64,000 nucleotides of DNA from Litomosoides sigmodontis (lineage: Eukaryota; Nematoda; Chromadorea; Rhabditida; Onchocercidae), in contig OY718808.1 in NCBI GenBank assembly GCA_963070105.1, positions 3,697,738 to 3,761,737 on the forward strand, written 5' to 3'. How positions within the stretch are numbered: the stretch's first letter is position 1; the number at the start of each line of letters is the position of its first letter. Both the position numbers and the translations under genes were made by a program. Shown here piece by piece: positions 1 through 12,956 of the stretch. Below the pieces are notes generated by a model. That model was given only the letters and a program-made list of their open reading frames with translations. It was not told the origin of the DNA and did not search any database.

Positions 1-2054
1 TATATTTGAACGCTTTTTTCATTCTTCAAATTAAAGATCAAAAAGAAATAAAATATTAAAAAAATGGCGTACGTTTGTCTTGTGATGTAATATTCAAAAA
101 CTTCAGTGCTACGTGTCATACGAATAACATGTCGGCTGCATAGCTCTATTAAACTATAAATTTACAAATATTACAAATACAACGACTGAATATCAATCAT
201 CTTAATGAGCAAAAATTGATCGGAACTCTTTTTGCAAAATTTTAAAATATGATTGCCCACAGATCAATTAATTAAGTACTTATTGGACTTACTGGAAGGA
301 GAAGAGAGGAAAACAATGTAAGTTATATCAATTTACTTCTACCAATAAACAATAAATTAGGAGAAATGAGAAGAAAAAAATTTTTTTTTCTTAAAGAAAT
401 CAAAAATTTACAATTTATGAGGAAAAAAAGATTGAAAATGAATTGCATGATTTAAAAGAATTGAGAGTGAATTAACATTAACTATTGCATCATGATCAAT
501 TTAAGCTAGTACAAACTATAGTATACATAAGCATGAAAATAATTTTGTTAAGACGAGAAAAAAAGAGGGAGGAGAAGGTAAGAGGAGAGGGAGAGGGAGA
601 GGAAAGGAAGGTGAAGAAAATGGTGATATTATAAAGTGAGCAAAATGGCTTTAAGATATTTAAAACTGAAATCTGTCCCAAAAAAAAAGACCAGGGTTGA
701 TTGCTTTTTGAAAATTTCAATTATTAAGTTGAACGGGTAGAGCGGTGAAAAAAGAAACATCTTGAAATCTTTCTGTTATGCTATCTTTTCATTTAAAAAT
801 ATTTCATTAAAACTTACCCAAATAAATGTGAATTTCGTTGTGCTCATAATTTCAATAGAAAGTATGGAATAAACTTGGTGAGACGCATAAATAAAAGAAA
901 TAATCATTTTTTACATCATTGTCAATAAAGTGACAAAATGGTAAGTCAAAAAATTTGACGAATATTTATTAGTCCTAGAGCAGCAGTGACAGATAGATGG
1001 AAGTGAGGGATAGAGGATATTTGAATAAATTATGAAAAACACTGATAATTCTGACAGCTTAAGAGAGATAATACGAGAACGGGTAAAACAGGACAGCAAC
1101 AATTACGATAAACTTTAATCAGGGTAATCATTATCTATAGACATATTTTTCATAAGTGCTAATTTTAGGTTTAGCATAATCGATAATCGAATGCCGAATG
1201 TTTCGTATGATGGAATTTGAGGATCCCATCTATGTTCCTACTTTCGAATAGCTATTATTTGAAATATTAATGATTAATTTAGACAAAGTTATTTGTGAAC
1301 AATTTTCCACATTATTATTTCAATTCGGCTAAATTTTTATTTGTGCTACAAAAAAGGTAAAAATACAGAATTGATCATTCAATCGATTGATGTGATTAGA
1401 TTTTTTTTTTCCAGATTGAAAAATTTCTTCTCGACCAATAGAATAAGCAGTAAAAATTGATAAAAAAAAATACTTCATAATCAAATGAACTACGATTAGA
1501 TCTTTTCTAAACTATATCATAATGTTATCAATACCTTTACAATCATACGTTCATGTACGTTAACGTAACAGGTCGTGAAATATAACCGTTTATTGACTTA
1601 CAAACTTACAAACTCTTTCCACAAAGTAGCAATCATGACTTCACGTACGTTACTAAAAGTTAACTGATGTAAAGAGCATCGTTTAAAGCAGCTGCCACCT
1701 GACTGGTACGATCACACATCACATTTCTATGATTAGAAGAAGCAGGAAATAAATTGATAAGAGATGATTGAGTGCTAAAAATAAATTGATGCAATGCAGT
1801 TGGTCGAAGAAGCATGTATGTGCAACATTGTAACGAAAGGGCCAAGTTAGTTAATGTAATCAAAACAGCTGCAAGAGAGGAAGCTGAACTGTGAATCCAT
1901 GAACGATGATAGCTTACCTCTTTCCCCTCTCGCTTTTTTCAATTTCATTTTAAGAAGAAAAAAAGAGAGGAGGAAGAAAAAGAGGAAAAGAAGAAAAGTG
2001 AAGTTGCCTGGGATGGGCCGTAAAAGTTGCTCGATCATATTATCCATTAATCAG

Positions 2055-2143
2055 CCGGAATGGATGGGTGGATGGACGGATGTGTAGGATGGATAAATGG
2101 ATGGCTGGATGGATGAGTGGATGAGTGGATGGATGAATGGATA
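2055..2143. repeat. GGAT/ATGG tetranucleotide repeat
   Basis: The sequence is an imperfect run of GGAT units with GGGT, GACG, GAGT and AAAT variants, typical of a decaying microsatellite. No coding meaning is seen. Confidence 0.85.
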
Positions 2144-2921
2144 GGACAGTGTCGGGTTTAACTTCGTACACTAAATTTTCTTCCCTTCGTAAAATTTCAC
2201 TTCTATGACGTCAACGGATTGATTTACACGATAGCGAAAGAATGGAAAGAAATGAATAAGACAAAAGACTTGGCGTCTTTTTTTTTCTAAATTTAACTTG
2301 AACAGCTGTTACTTTCTTTACCTGTAAAAGAAAAAAGATAAAAATAAAAGCAAAAAAAATAGCACATATATTACAGCGTTTGGGTAATTTTACAAGAGTT
2401 TTTCATCACATTTTCCTCTCTCTTTTTTTCCCACTCCCTTGCTCTCTCCCTCTCTCTTTCGCTCTCTCTCTCTCTCTTCTAGTTATTTCGAGCAGGTTTG
2501 GTTTAAAAAATATTAGCATTTCAAGAAGTATTATTTGAAAAATCATCAGTTCAGAAATGCGATTTGTTAAAGAAGTGTAATTTTGAGAGAAAATTATAAA
2601 AATATAATTTATCATAATGTCTTGAAAAATTATTTGAAAAATTATTTGAAAGCGCTTTGAAAGATTATTTGAAAAATTGTCATTTCGAAACAAATTCTTT
2701 AAAGAAAAGATCTTTTTAAGGAAAAATACAATTAAAAGAGAAGCCATTTGGGGCGTTCTTAAATATTTCGGAAGCATTTCAATCGCTCAAAAAATAACGC
2801 TTATTTAGCATAAGAGGTTTATCAAACTTTTGCATAAGTAAAACAATGAAATTTATTATCTCCCAAAAAATGACAAATCATTTTACCTAAAAGGCAAGGA
2901 GTGAGCTTGTCGAATTAATCA

Positions 2922-2992
2922 TTGAGAGGCTCTAAATTTTTTTTTTTTGAGAGGCTCTAAATTTTGGAAAAAAAATTGAGAGGCTCTAAAAA
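2922..2992. repeat. Three direct copies of a GAGAGGCTCTAAA motif
   Basis: The motif TTGAGAGGCTCTAAA (first base varying) occurs three times, separated by T-rich or A-rich spacers of about ten bases. Each copy contains the near-palindrome AGAG-G-CTCT. No function can be assigned from sequence. Confidence 0.8.
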
Positions 2993-3737
2993 CGCTTTGC
3001 AACACTGCAAAAGGTTTCAACGCTATTAGAATTCAAATTCGAAGTTTCTTGAATAGGACTGTGTTACTCGAGCGAAATTCTATTGTATCTAGGAATCGGA
3101 CTTGAAGCGCTTTCGGAAACTTAACCAATTTAATTACTTAGGATTAGGTGTCATCCGGAATTGCGAGATTCTAAAATTGAGGAGCATCAACCAGCCGTGA
3201 AATATCGCACTCACGTGTTCTTTACTGTTTTTTCGAACTGGACGACACGCCGGCGAATCGTATGATTACCAAGGTTCTTTTTTGTTTTTCAGTTACGAAG
3301 GCTCAGTGTAGCATCTTAATTTGAAAAAATGTTAATAAACGGATTACTGCTGATCAGTTTACTCGTTACTCGTCCTGACCCTTGTTACCTTTAACATATC
3401 TTGGGTACCAATGGAAAAGAAACATTGCAAAATTAAAGTATCGCATTCTTCTAGCAAAGATTAAATCTGTTATAGCTAACTTTGATTTAGCATTGTTAGT
3501 TAAAGTGAATTATATACGCGGACATCTCTATATATAGTGATTTTGATCACCTATTCAGTAAAACAAAGCTTAAGGATGTGCTACATCTACATTGTTCATA
3601 ATATCCGTTGTGTGCGATTATTCAACCATGAACCGTTGATGGTGGTGGAAAACGAAATTAAATCAAAACTCGCACAGCGAATGCTATTAACTGTATCATT
3701 GTCTCGTAAAATCATTTTTCCAGAAATTTGACTAACA

Positions 3738-6700
3738 ATGGAAGGCATGCCACGTGTGCCGATGCTCACACCAGATTTCAAATTTTGTTTGGCACCGTTA
3801 CCTGCCAGTTTTTCCACACAAATTAAAGAAGTTAGTTCCTTTCTTTTGAAAAAAATTCATGAATATTATGAGTAGTACGAGTTGTATGAGTGCGCATTCA
3901 GTTAAAGTATATTATTTTTTGGATTGTGCGTAGTTTTGAATATTTTCGATAACTTTATTAGCCATCATATTTGGTATCTTGTATATTAATGTTAATATTT
4001 TGTGATGACACATATGTTCACCTCATATTCCTTTTAGTACTTCTAGTTAATTTATTTGAATACCTCGGGTTGGGTACTTATTTTAGTACAGGTAATTAGT
4101 GCAGAAAATTTTTGGTATTCCCAGTGACATGAGTTTTTCTGCCCAACTGATATATTTCAGTATATCCTGTTGCACTATCAGGATGATCCTATGAAGTATG
4201 ACAGTGCCATTTGTGAAATCGAAAATATGCGATCGGTAATCTTTTTTTTAGTCTTTTAACTGTTGATAAATAATTTTCATAACAGTATTGGTAGCGAACT
4301 AGATTCGGATATTCCTACTTGACGTTCGTTATCTGTTCGTACCAGCAATTTCCATAAATGTAAGTTATCATTGCTGAAATATATTTTCAGTTGATAATCA
4401 TCGAGCACTAAGCCATCATTTTCCAGAAATTGAGTCGGCTTTTGCCTGATTCCGAAACGTTGAGCTTGTTGAAGCGGTATTATGCACAATTGTGCTTAAT
4501 GAAGAACAGATTTCCGATGGAAAAAGGCGGTGCTGTGAACGTGGCCTTCCCCTGGTAACATTCCGTCTCGTATTCTTGTTCATATATCTTTGAATTGTGA
4601 TACTTGAACGTGAACTTTGATTCGTGGGAGTGTGATAGGTACAGATAATACAAGTGATTGTTTCAAATTACTGGGACTAACTCTGCTTTTATAACGACTA
4701 CTAAAGCAGTAGATATCTCTGATGCAGCTATAGCGATATGCATGGATTAATCCTAAGTTTTTTTTGGCTTTCTATGTATGAGCGAATAGAGATGCTCAAT
4801 GAATCATTTACAATCGATAGCATAAAATAACGGATCAGTGCTGAATTGTGTACTTCAACATTATGGTTAGCAATGCTGTATATCTATTATAAGTGCATGC
4901 GGTAAACGATAATATGAAATGCAGGATGGATAAGAGTAGTGACACATCAAACGCATCTGTCTTTGAAGATATCAATTATGAACTTGTTTGTGTAATGTAT
5001 AATATTGGTGCTCTCCATGGAACGATTGCTGCTAATGAGCCGCGGACAGATTTGGACGTTGGTCTTGCTTTTTCACCTATTAAAATGAATGAAGGAGCGT
5101 TTCCGTAGTAAACATATTTGCTACGGAGAATACAAACATTTTGTTATTCTTATGTTGCAACATTTATTCCAACATTTCGAATTTCTTTCAGTCAATTAAG
5201 AATGCTTTTACGCATTTCCAATGTGCTGCATATCCTTTTGAACAAATACGAGATTCAATGAACGCTGTCAAGTATTCTGCCGTTGACTTTGACCCTTCCG
5301 TTCTGACCTTTTACGTAAATATACTATTGGTAAGCCATCCCAAGCATTTTTTCGCTTTTATAATCAAGGCATATACATTAGGTCGTTCTCTAAATCATCT
5401 TATATCCCGAATTTTATAGGCGCAAGCGCAGGAATGTTTACTGGAGAAGAGCATCATTGATCATCGCAAAAATACAGTGATAGCAAAGATAGCAATACAT
5501 TTGAGAGATGTATATATGCAGTGTCGTGAACACCTCGATTTCACTGGTTTAAATGATATCCTCTCTTCTAAATACAAAGTAGGAAGATTTTTTGCATTTT
5601 TCGCTTTCCTTTACTTTTCCTGTTATTATATTTAAAATTGTACAGGAATGGCTAAGAACATGCGTTGTAAAGTCGGAAATGTATGAAGCTATTGCAATGC
5701 TCCATCTTGGATTGCAAGCAGAAGATGATGACAAGATGGGTTTTAGGTTAGTGCTTTTGTGGAGCAGGTTATTTGGCTAACCATTTCCTCACTGGACTTT
5801 TTACTATTATTATTTCCAGAGTTTCTTATTTCGATTGTGCACTGGAACATGTGACTGCGGCTATGAAACAGATGGAGAAGGATAAAAGAGAAAGTTTGAA
5901 GGAAGCTGTCATTTTCTTAAATGACATCATCGTTGGAAAGTTAGTTTTTATGACTTAATTTATTTAAAACTCGAAAATCGATACTGCCTACCTTACGAAA
6001 TGTATTATTTGCATATGAAAAGTAAGATTGCTTGTATAATTATATTGTAGACAGCAATATGCAATGAAGGAAAACTATTTTGTTTATCACGATCGAGTGC
6101 CTAAACCAGAAGAATTAGCGGTTGTGGAAGTGCGAGTTTATTGATAGGCTTTTTCTGTTACTCGGCAATATTTTTTATATTTTATTATATTTATACTGTA
6201 TTTTACATTTGGATAATACTAAAATATGAGATGCCTTTAAAACATAAAAGTATGGTCATAAATGTGGCAAGATATCAGAATCAAGTTTGAAAAGATTTGT
6301 TGTTCACCCCTTGTAATATTCCGCGTGTTATTCAGCTGCATCTGTACAGTAAATAAATTCGAAAGATGAATTCCATAGCGAACTTCCTCGCTAATTTTTT
6401 GAAACTTTTTTGTCTTTCTTTACGTTGTAGTATGTTGTACAGGGTGTAAATATGGTAAAGGCGGTTGGATTCGATCCGACCGACAAATCAATCTCCGGCC
6501 CCGATCTCTTCGCTGCATTGTTACCAGGAAATGTACTCAAATCACTTTCTGTTTACAGCGAGGAGAAAGCAAAATTCAAACGCGTACTGCTGGAAGAAAT
6601 TGAAGAAAAGAATAAGGAATTAGAGTAAGCATTTTATTTATCCTTTGGAAAGGAAGCCGTCTCTCTATTTATAGTTCATGCGTACTTTGAGTTGCCATCA

Positions 6701-9700
6701 AGGAGTTCCTTGATAAATGCTGCTTGATAACATAGGTCGGCACTACTTTGATTAACTGCATTAAAAAATGATTTTTACGTTCAATAGATTCATTTTCGTA
6801 GCTATATCCATCAGATAAAATATTTATACTGGTTTCATTTTTCGTGGCGGAGATTAATTAAGCATATGTTATTAATCGTATACATGATGGAAGAGTATGT
6901 GTTGTACTTTCTTTATTAATAATATCAACTATTTCCAGAGACTATATTAAATCTCTGCAACTGGAAGAAATTAGTTTTAATGATGAGTCGGAAATAGTGG
7001 AGCTTCCAGAAATGTTGTTAGAAAGAAGTGCTGCTTTTCATTCACAACCAGATGCTTTTCCAGAACTACTCGACAAATTACATCGTACTTTTTTTTTCAT
7101 GTGAAGTATTTTAAGTTCTTTACTGACCGAATGAAACATCCATCAGTAGTGGATAAAACATTCCAGGAGTGGGAGATTGTGCGATAGAAGCGGATCACAA
7201 AATCAGCAATTTATGCAATAGACTGGATTCTGTTAACTCGCTTCAACTGGTTATGTTTTTATCGCATAGATTTTTGTTAGAAGGTAGAATATTATGTACC
7301 TCACCTGTCAGGACTTATATCGAGGAATAGTGGTAACTTTTCTTATTAATTTTAATTGAGTTTTTGAAAGTAATGTACTTGATCGGTTAATGTATGACTT
7401 CATATATCATTACAGAGAGCTGACGAAGGATTCATCGCTATCATGAAAGAACTTAATCGTGTTAATGACCATCATATGAAAGCTCGGTAGTTATATCAAA
7501 TACTTAATTTTGATCGTATTTTCAACAAGTATTGATTAAAATTTCCGAAATTTGCTATGATTTAAAGGACGAACAATGCAGAGCTACAACGTGCATTAGC
7601 TGCTCATTCGGAAAGCCTAAAAATTTTGGCAATGCCTTTGAACGAATTACGCAAACGATTAACAGATACTCGGACTAAACCAGGTATTCATTTTTTTTAT
7701 CTTCAGTTATGCGGAGGTAAAAGCATTATTTGCAGCGGATAGTGCGGAAGGACTTCTGTTGAGGAAGATGCTGGATAAGGCAAATGAAATGAGCACTCAG
7801 AGATGTGCTTTAATTTCGAAATTAAATGAGGATTTGCTAAACGATGACATCACAGCAAAATGTCTAGCGGAGAAGAATGAAGATAATTGCGTAAGTTGAC
7901 CTTATGTCGTCTACTTATCCCTTTGCTAGAATAAAAAATGCATGATTATGACTTGTAGGAATTGTATGAAAACGAGCTAAAGAAGCATGAAGGGATTGCT
8001 ACGTTGATTCATATGAATCTTGCTGCACAACATAATATACTCAATTCACTGACTGATGCTAACGCGAATTTTGGTGATTATCGTAAAAAAATTATTGATG
8101 AAAATAAAAGGCAAGTGCTTTGAACAAGTATTGTTTTGTGCTGTACTTTAAAATCGTAGTTTCTCTAATAGTTGTATCACTGTTTCAGTCGTATGGACCA
8201 GGTACTTGCCTTAACTGCAGCTTATGATGTGTACGTTGATGTTTCGCAGAAGACAGAAGAGGGCTTAAAATTCTATTCAACGTTATTTTCATTGGTGAAA
8301 GGTTTGGAAGAGGCTGTTGAAGCGATCGAAACCGCTTGTGAGTTGTGCTTCAGCTGATATGCTCTGCAGTTGCAGAGAGAATTGAAAAGGTGTTGCGCAA
8401 GTGACTTTTTTTTCTCATTCAATATAGTTTTCTATTATAGTCGAAGAAGAAAAGAAGGAAAAGGAAATGAAAATGCTACGGTCACTGGAAGAGCGTGCAA
8501 CATCTGGTACTAAATGGACGGTTAAAAATGACGATGAGCCTATCTTATTAGGTCCCACAAGCATAAAGAATAGAAGTATACCAGAAGTAGGTTAGTGATT
8601 TTAATTACCAGTACATTTTTTTTTGTGAAAACCTCTATGACTTAGTAAAGTTCTATCCATCGAAATGCTTGGTTTTCATTAGGTGATTTTGTCTATTTTT
8701 ACATGGAATATCAATATTTGATTTCAGGTCATAGTGGATTAAGATTGAAAGACTGTTTGAATTACTACCGAAATAACATTGCTCGAGGTACAACAGTGTG
8801 TTTCCCTCATAGCACACAGCAGTCTCCTACTGTTGATGTGTCATCTATGGCACGGAGAGATGTGACACCTCAGCAAGGCATATCTACGGCTGATACTGTT
8901 CAATTTTCTGAATCAGCACCGTTGCGATGTCATTTCGCACTCGAGTCCAATCACTCTCTACCAAATCTGCCATTGAACAGTAGCGCAAAGGCGACCCAAT
9001 ATCCATATATGTTTTCTAATAATATGACAGAACCGCCACATTCATTACAGGCAGTAGAGCCCTTAAGTTCTCAATCACAAGTTATGGTGCCCTTAGTACC
9101 GCAACATTCGGGAACCCCACCATATCATTTTTTATCAAATCAACGTACTTCAACCTTTCAAAATCAAGATGTAAATGTATCTAATATGCAGCAGGTTGCT
9201 GCTCCTCCGTTGTCTATCACCCTCCCTCACAATTCTCAACCAATCTCGGCTGCGGTTATAGCAGATTCAGACAGAGGACCTGTAATGACAACAGCAAAGA
9301 ATGTTGCTACTCCGGTTGCTACTCTGTCGATATCAACACCGCTAAATTATACACCTGACGTTTCTTGTGCATCGAATCTAGCCCTATTGGAACAATCAGC
9401 CTTAAATGGAAGATTAGTAGCGGGGTTAACTACCACCACGATGACTGAAATCGGGAAGCCAAGTGGTGGAGCTATTTTGAATCCTAAAAACTACGCATCT
9501 CCATTTACACCAAATAGGATGCATGCAAATTTCAATCGAAATATGGTACCAACTAATACCATATCGACATTATCCAAGCCAATTGTCGTTCCTGCTCATC
9601 TCATTGTTAGTTTTCTTGTGTACTGTGTGCTAGTTTTTATTTTCGTATTATGCAATTGGAAAAGTGGTGATTGGGCTCAAGTCCACCGCGTTTCTTTCAG

Positions 9701-11374
9701 TATTCCCATGATACCGCATTCCAAGCAGCAGCGTCACCATGGCATCAACCTCTAAGGAACGTGAATGATGCGAGTGGATTAGCAGTTGTTGATAACACAG
9801 TTGGTCATTTCTATATTAAATATTTTGTAGAATTTCTCATGAAAAAAGCCGTACGATAATCATCTGCTAGCAATGTCCAGTCGCACACTAATCAAAATAT
9901 TTAAGTTGATAGTTATACAAAAAGCAGTATGTGGAATATCAATTATAGACGAGCAAAACAGTCTTCCGATTTTGTTCTAGAGAGCTGTGTGCGCTTCAGC
10001 AACTGCTGCAGGTTTCCAGTTATTTGTTCCAGATAATCAAGCGACATCAGTAGGGAGCACTTCAGTTGTGGTAAATATCTTACCATTAAATGTAATTAAT
10101 TTATGCGTTGATTATTAAACCAAATTGTTGCGTAAAAGGTGAAGCCGTGATTTGTTTGAGAATGATAGTAAAGAAAAATTCTCCAATATAAATGTTTGAT
10201 AATAATTCCGATTAAGGATATAATGAATGCTCCACTAGATGCGTCGTTGCCAACACCTTTGACTCCCACACATCTAAGCAATGAATTTGAGAGCAACAAT
10301 TCAAGTGTACAAATGGTTACGGAGCGTCCAGAGCTGTTCACTGAGTCAACAAGTATGCTCATTTTACATTCACATTTTCTGTGCTTTAATGTTCATTTTC
10401 CGTATACTGTATTTTGCTCATGAATACATGTGAAAAATAAATGCGGAAAAAAATATATAACAAATAAATAAATGCAAGACGATATGAGACGATATTTATC
10501 AGAAAATTGCCATATTTAATTCCAGTTAATTAACAACGATGAAGGCAGGAGACAAGTATAACTTTTTTTTTTTCTCTAATACCCGTTTATATTAAAAAAA
10601 AAAAATTGAAGAAAAGGAAGAAATAAATTCGGTGCAGATGTCAGAATGTTCGGGATCGTCAGTGGTTAGCTCCGCCGTCTTGCAGACTCCACGACCTGCA
10701 GCTGCAGTAGCACCTATCATGCAGACTGATTGCCATACTACAGCAGTCTATGATTCCACTCTTTGTATTACAAGTGTTACTTCAATGAGCTATTCTGCTC
10801 CAATATCTCAGCCAAAAACAACGGTTTTCTTTTAACTCTGTAATGCAGTAGAGCAGCTTGTGAGGCAGTTGGTTGGGCTTCTTTTATACTCCGAGCGGTG
10901 AATTTAATCGAAATAGATTAATTAGTTTGATTGAGATCGGAAAAAGATTTAAATAGCTGTTTTGCGATTTAAATGGTCTGAGTGATTTTTTTCTTTCAGT
11001 TTCTACATACGTGTCTATATACAAAAAATGAAAATAGTGTAGGCAATGAAGAAGAGCGTAATAGCAGTATGAAGGAAATAACGGACCCTAAGACGTTTAA
11101 TATTGGTATGTTTGCTCTTTATATGGCGCTCTTTATATGGCATTTTTGGAACACTTTACGAGTTTGCTCAATTATTTTCATCATTTTCCCCTATAGTACT
11201 TAAAACTATTATCTTTCAAATAAAAATCTAGGAAGTACTGATCCCGTCCGTCTGGAAAAACGCTGTATGCGAGAACAATTTAAGACAGAAGGCATCGGTG
11301 CACAGTTGCCACCTCTGGATCCTGCGGACCCTATCAATCGCATAGATGCCCATTACTGGCTTAAGAAATCTTGA
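3738..11374 (+). CDS. PTPN23: BRO1-domain endosomal adaptor, HD-PTP/PTPN23 (EGO-2) type, without PTP domain
   Basis: This is a multi-exon homologue of HD-PTP, an ESCRT adaptor that sorts ubiquitinated receptors at endosomes. Early exons are 3738-3830, 4161-4235, 4427-4554, 4925-5057 and 5192-5329, all in phase; later exons run to about 8590. The BRO1 signature is clear: NYELVCVMYNIGALH (about 4970-5020), FTHFQCAAYPFEQ, then NILL joined to AQAQECLLEKS across the 5330 intron, and the BRO1 end SGPDLFAALLP with SVYSEEKAKFKR near 6500-6590. A coiled-coil V-domain follows (6950-8390, including DDITAKCLAEKNE). From 8730 the protein is Pro/Ser/Thr-rich, as in the HD-PTP linker. The final exon (about 11232-11374) ends in DPINRIDAHYWLKKS and a TGA. 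No tyrosine-phosphatase domain is present. The start was chosen because MEGMPRVPM resembles the MEAVPRMPM start of the family and follows a TTTTCCAG acceptor. Joins between 9600 and 11000 are less certain than those in the BRO1 part. Confidence 0.9.
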
Positions 11375-12370
11375 TTTAACAACCCACTTTTGTCCGTTGG
11401 GAAACGACCGGTTCTAAATGAATGGTACCTATGTTCCTGTGCTCTTGTATAATTTTTCCGCTTGTTTCACAAGTTATTTCAATACACACCTGTTGTCTAA
11501 TTATGATATTATTTTTTTCTTTCACAGAGATTATTTTATAGTAGCTAGATATATTGTGAATAATTATTTGCAATTTTCCTTTATCACCGCGAAACACTGC
11601 TTGGACCAAAGTACTGGATCTATCATAGTACTCAGTGATCGCAGATTATTTTTTGAAAAAGCAGTCAGGATTACTACATAAAACAATTGTTTGCATACCC
11701 CTTCTCTTTTCTTACACGTTTTACATATCTATTATGTCAAATGTGGTCTTCCAGTTTGTTTTGTGATACGTTATTTCCATCTTTTGCGTTATTCTCATTA
11801 CTTTCCTACTGTGATGTACCTTTCATTATACCATGTAATGTACTTCTGTACACTTAGCTTCCTGTGATATGTGCTGCGCAATTACTTATAAATATTAGTT
11901 ATAGTAAACTAGCAGGAATTGAAGTTAATCAATATTATCATGAGGATCCGCGAAAAGTTTTTGCTGATTTTCTGAAACATTTTTTGGCTTCATTTTTGCG
12001 CTGTCTTATAAAGTATCGATTCTAACCAGCGAAAAATCTACGCTTGTATGCCTTCACTGCATTATTAAAAGAAACATGTTCAAGTTTCTATATATGGTGA
12101 AGAAGCAAAGCCTGATGAATCAAAATAAATACTTTATATTTCGACCATAAAATCGTGCAAATTATCACGATTAACTCCTAACTTAACAATAAAAGGAGAT
12201 CAAGTAGGATGAATAGGAAAGGTTTTTAATTAGACCGAGATCGATCAGCAACATATATTTCAGTCTAAAACAGTAATAATAATTTAAAAAAAAAAAAGTG
12301 GACGAAATAAAAATAGAGACGGGCTCCTAGATTACTCGATCCACCTTTCGATTATACAAGAAAATATAAA
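11375..12370. other. Intergenic region between convergent genes
   Basis: This is the shared 3' region of the BRO1 gene (+) and ERH (-). Two open frames around 11400-11680 overlap on opposite strands and match nothing I know, so I treat them as chance. AATAAA-type sequence near 12123 could serve plus-strand polyadenylation, but it is far from the stop. Confidence 0.5.
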
Positions 12371-12956
12371 TTATTTAGCAGCTTGCCTTCGTAATAAGGT
12401 GTAAATCTGTTCTTTGATCCAGTCTTTGTTATGTGGCGCATAGGCTTTCAGTGCATTTTCCCACACTAAGCAGGACAAGTCGGCTAAACGATCGATGAAT
12501 TCAAACAAATTTTGCACATCGTAAGTGATGGATGCTGAATTTGGATTTAATTTTTTCAAGTGTTCCTCGAAAATTTTACATATTCCTGAAACAGTGAGAT
12601 AAAGTCCCACTTTAACAATATATTAATTGTAATTGACACATACACCTAGGAAATTTAACACGCATAACAGTACCTTATTCAAAAGTTACTTCACATTAAT
12701 ACATAAAGATATGTTTCATGAAACATTGAAAAAGTATAAAAAGGCACTCAGTACTGTAATCTTGTAAATTTATTACCTGCATAGGAGGATTAAATGATAG
12801 TAATATTAAATTCCACTAGTCATTTAATGGTAGTTTTTAAATGAAGCATATACCTTCCATACAATCGGTAGTTGTTTCGTAATCAGACCACGTACGTGAT
12901 TCTACACGCGCAACAGGTTGAATCAACAGAATCGTGTGTGATGGCAATGATTCCAT
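12371..12956 (-). CDS. erh: Enhancer of rudimentary homologue (ERH)
   Basis: The model has two exons, 12854-12956 and 12371-12585, and gives a closed frame of 105 residues, against about 104 in other animals. The start [14 protein letters not shown] matches the family start MSHTILLVQP with a few extra residues. The core shows [15 protein letters not shown], then (across the intron) [16 protein letters not shown], then [15 protein letters not shown] and the C-terminal [22 protein letters not shown] is a small, highly conserved dimeric nuclear protein that binds RNA-processing and piRNA-biogenesis partners in animals. Splice sites are canonical (AAG/GTATAT donor, TTTCAG acceptor). The gene lies tail-to-tail with the BRO1 gene and head-to-head with the small secreted-protein gene at 14.5 kb. 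Identification is near certain. Confidence 0.96.

Larger units (their letters stand above)
1..3737. other. Non-coding, AT-rich 5' flank of the BRO1 gene
   Basis: I see no exon chain or recognisable protein on either strand here. Open frames are short and consist of low-complexity residues (Lys/Phe/Ser-rich). The stretch holds purine-rich runs near 560-620 and 1950-2000, a GGAT-type tandem repeat near 2055-2143, GAAAAATTATTT-like repeats at 2620-2680 and a triplicated GAGAGGCTCT motif at 2922-2990. The last few hundred bases are the likely promoter of the downstream plus-strand gene. A TTTTCCAG just before its start codon may be a spliced-leader acceptor. Confidence 0.6.
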
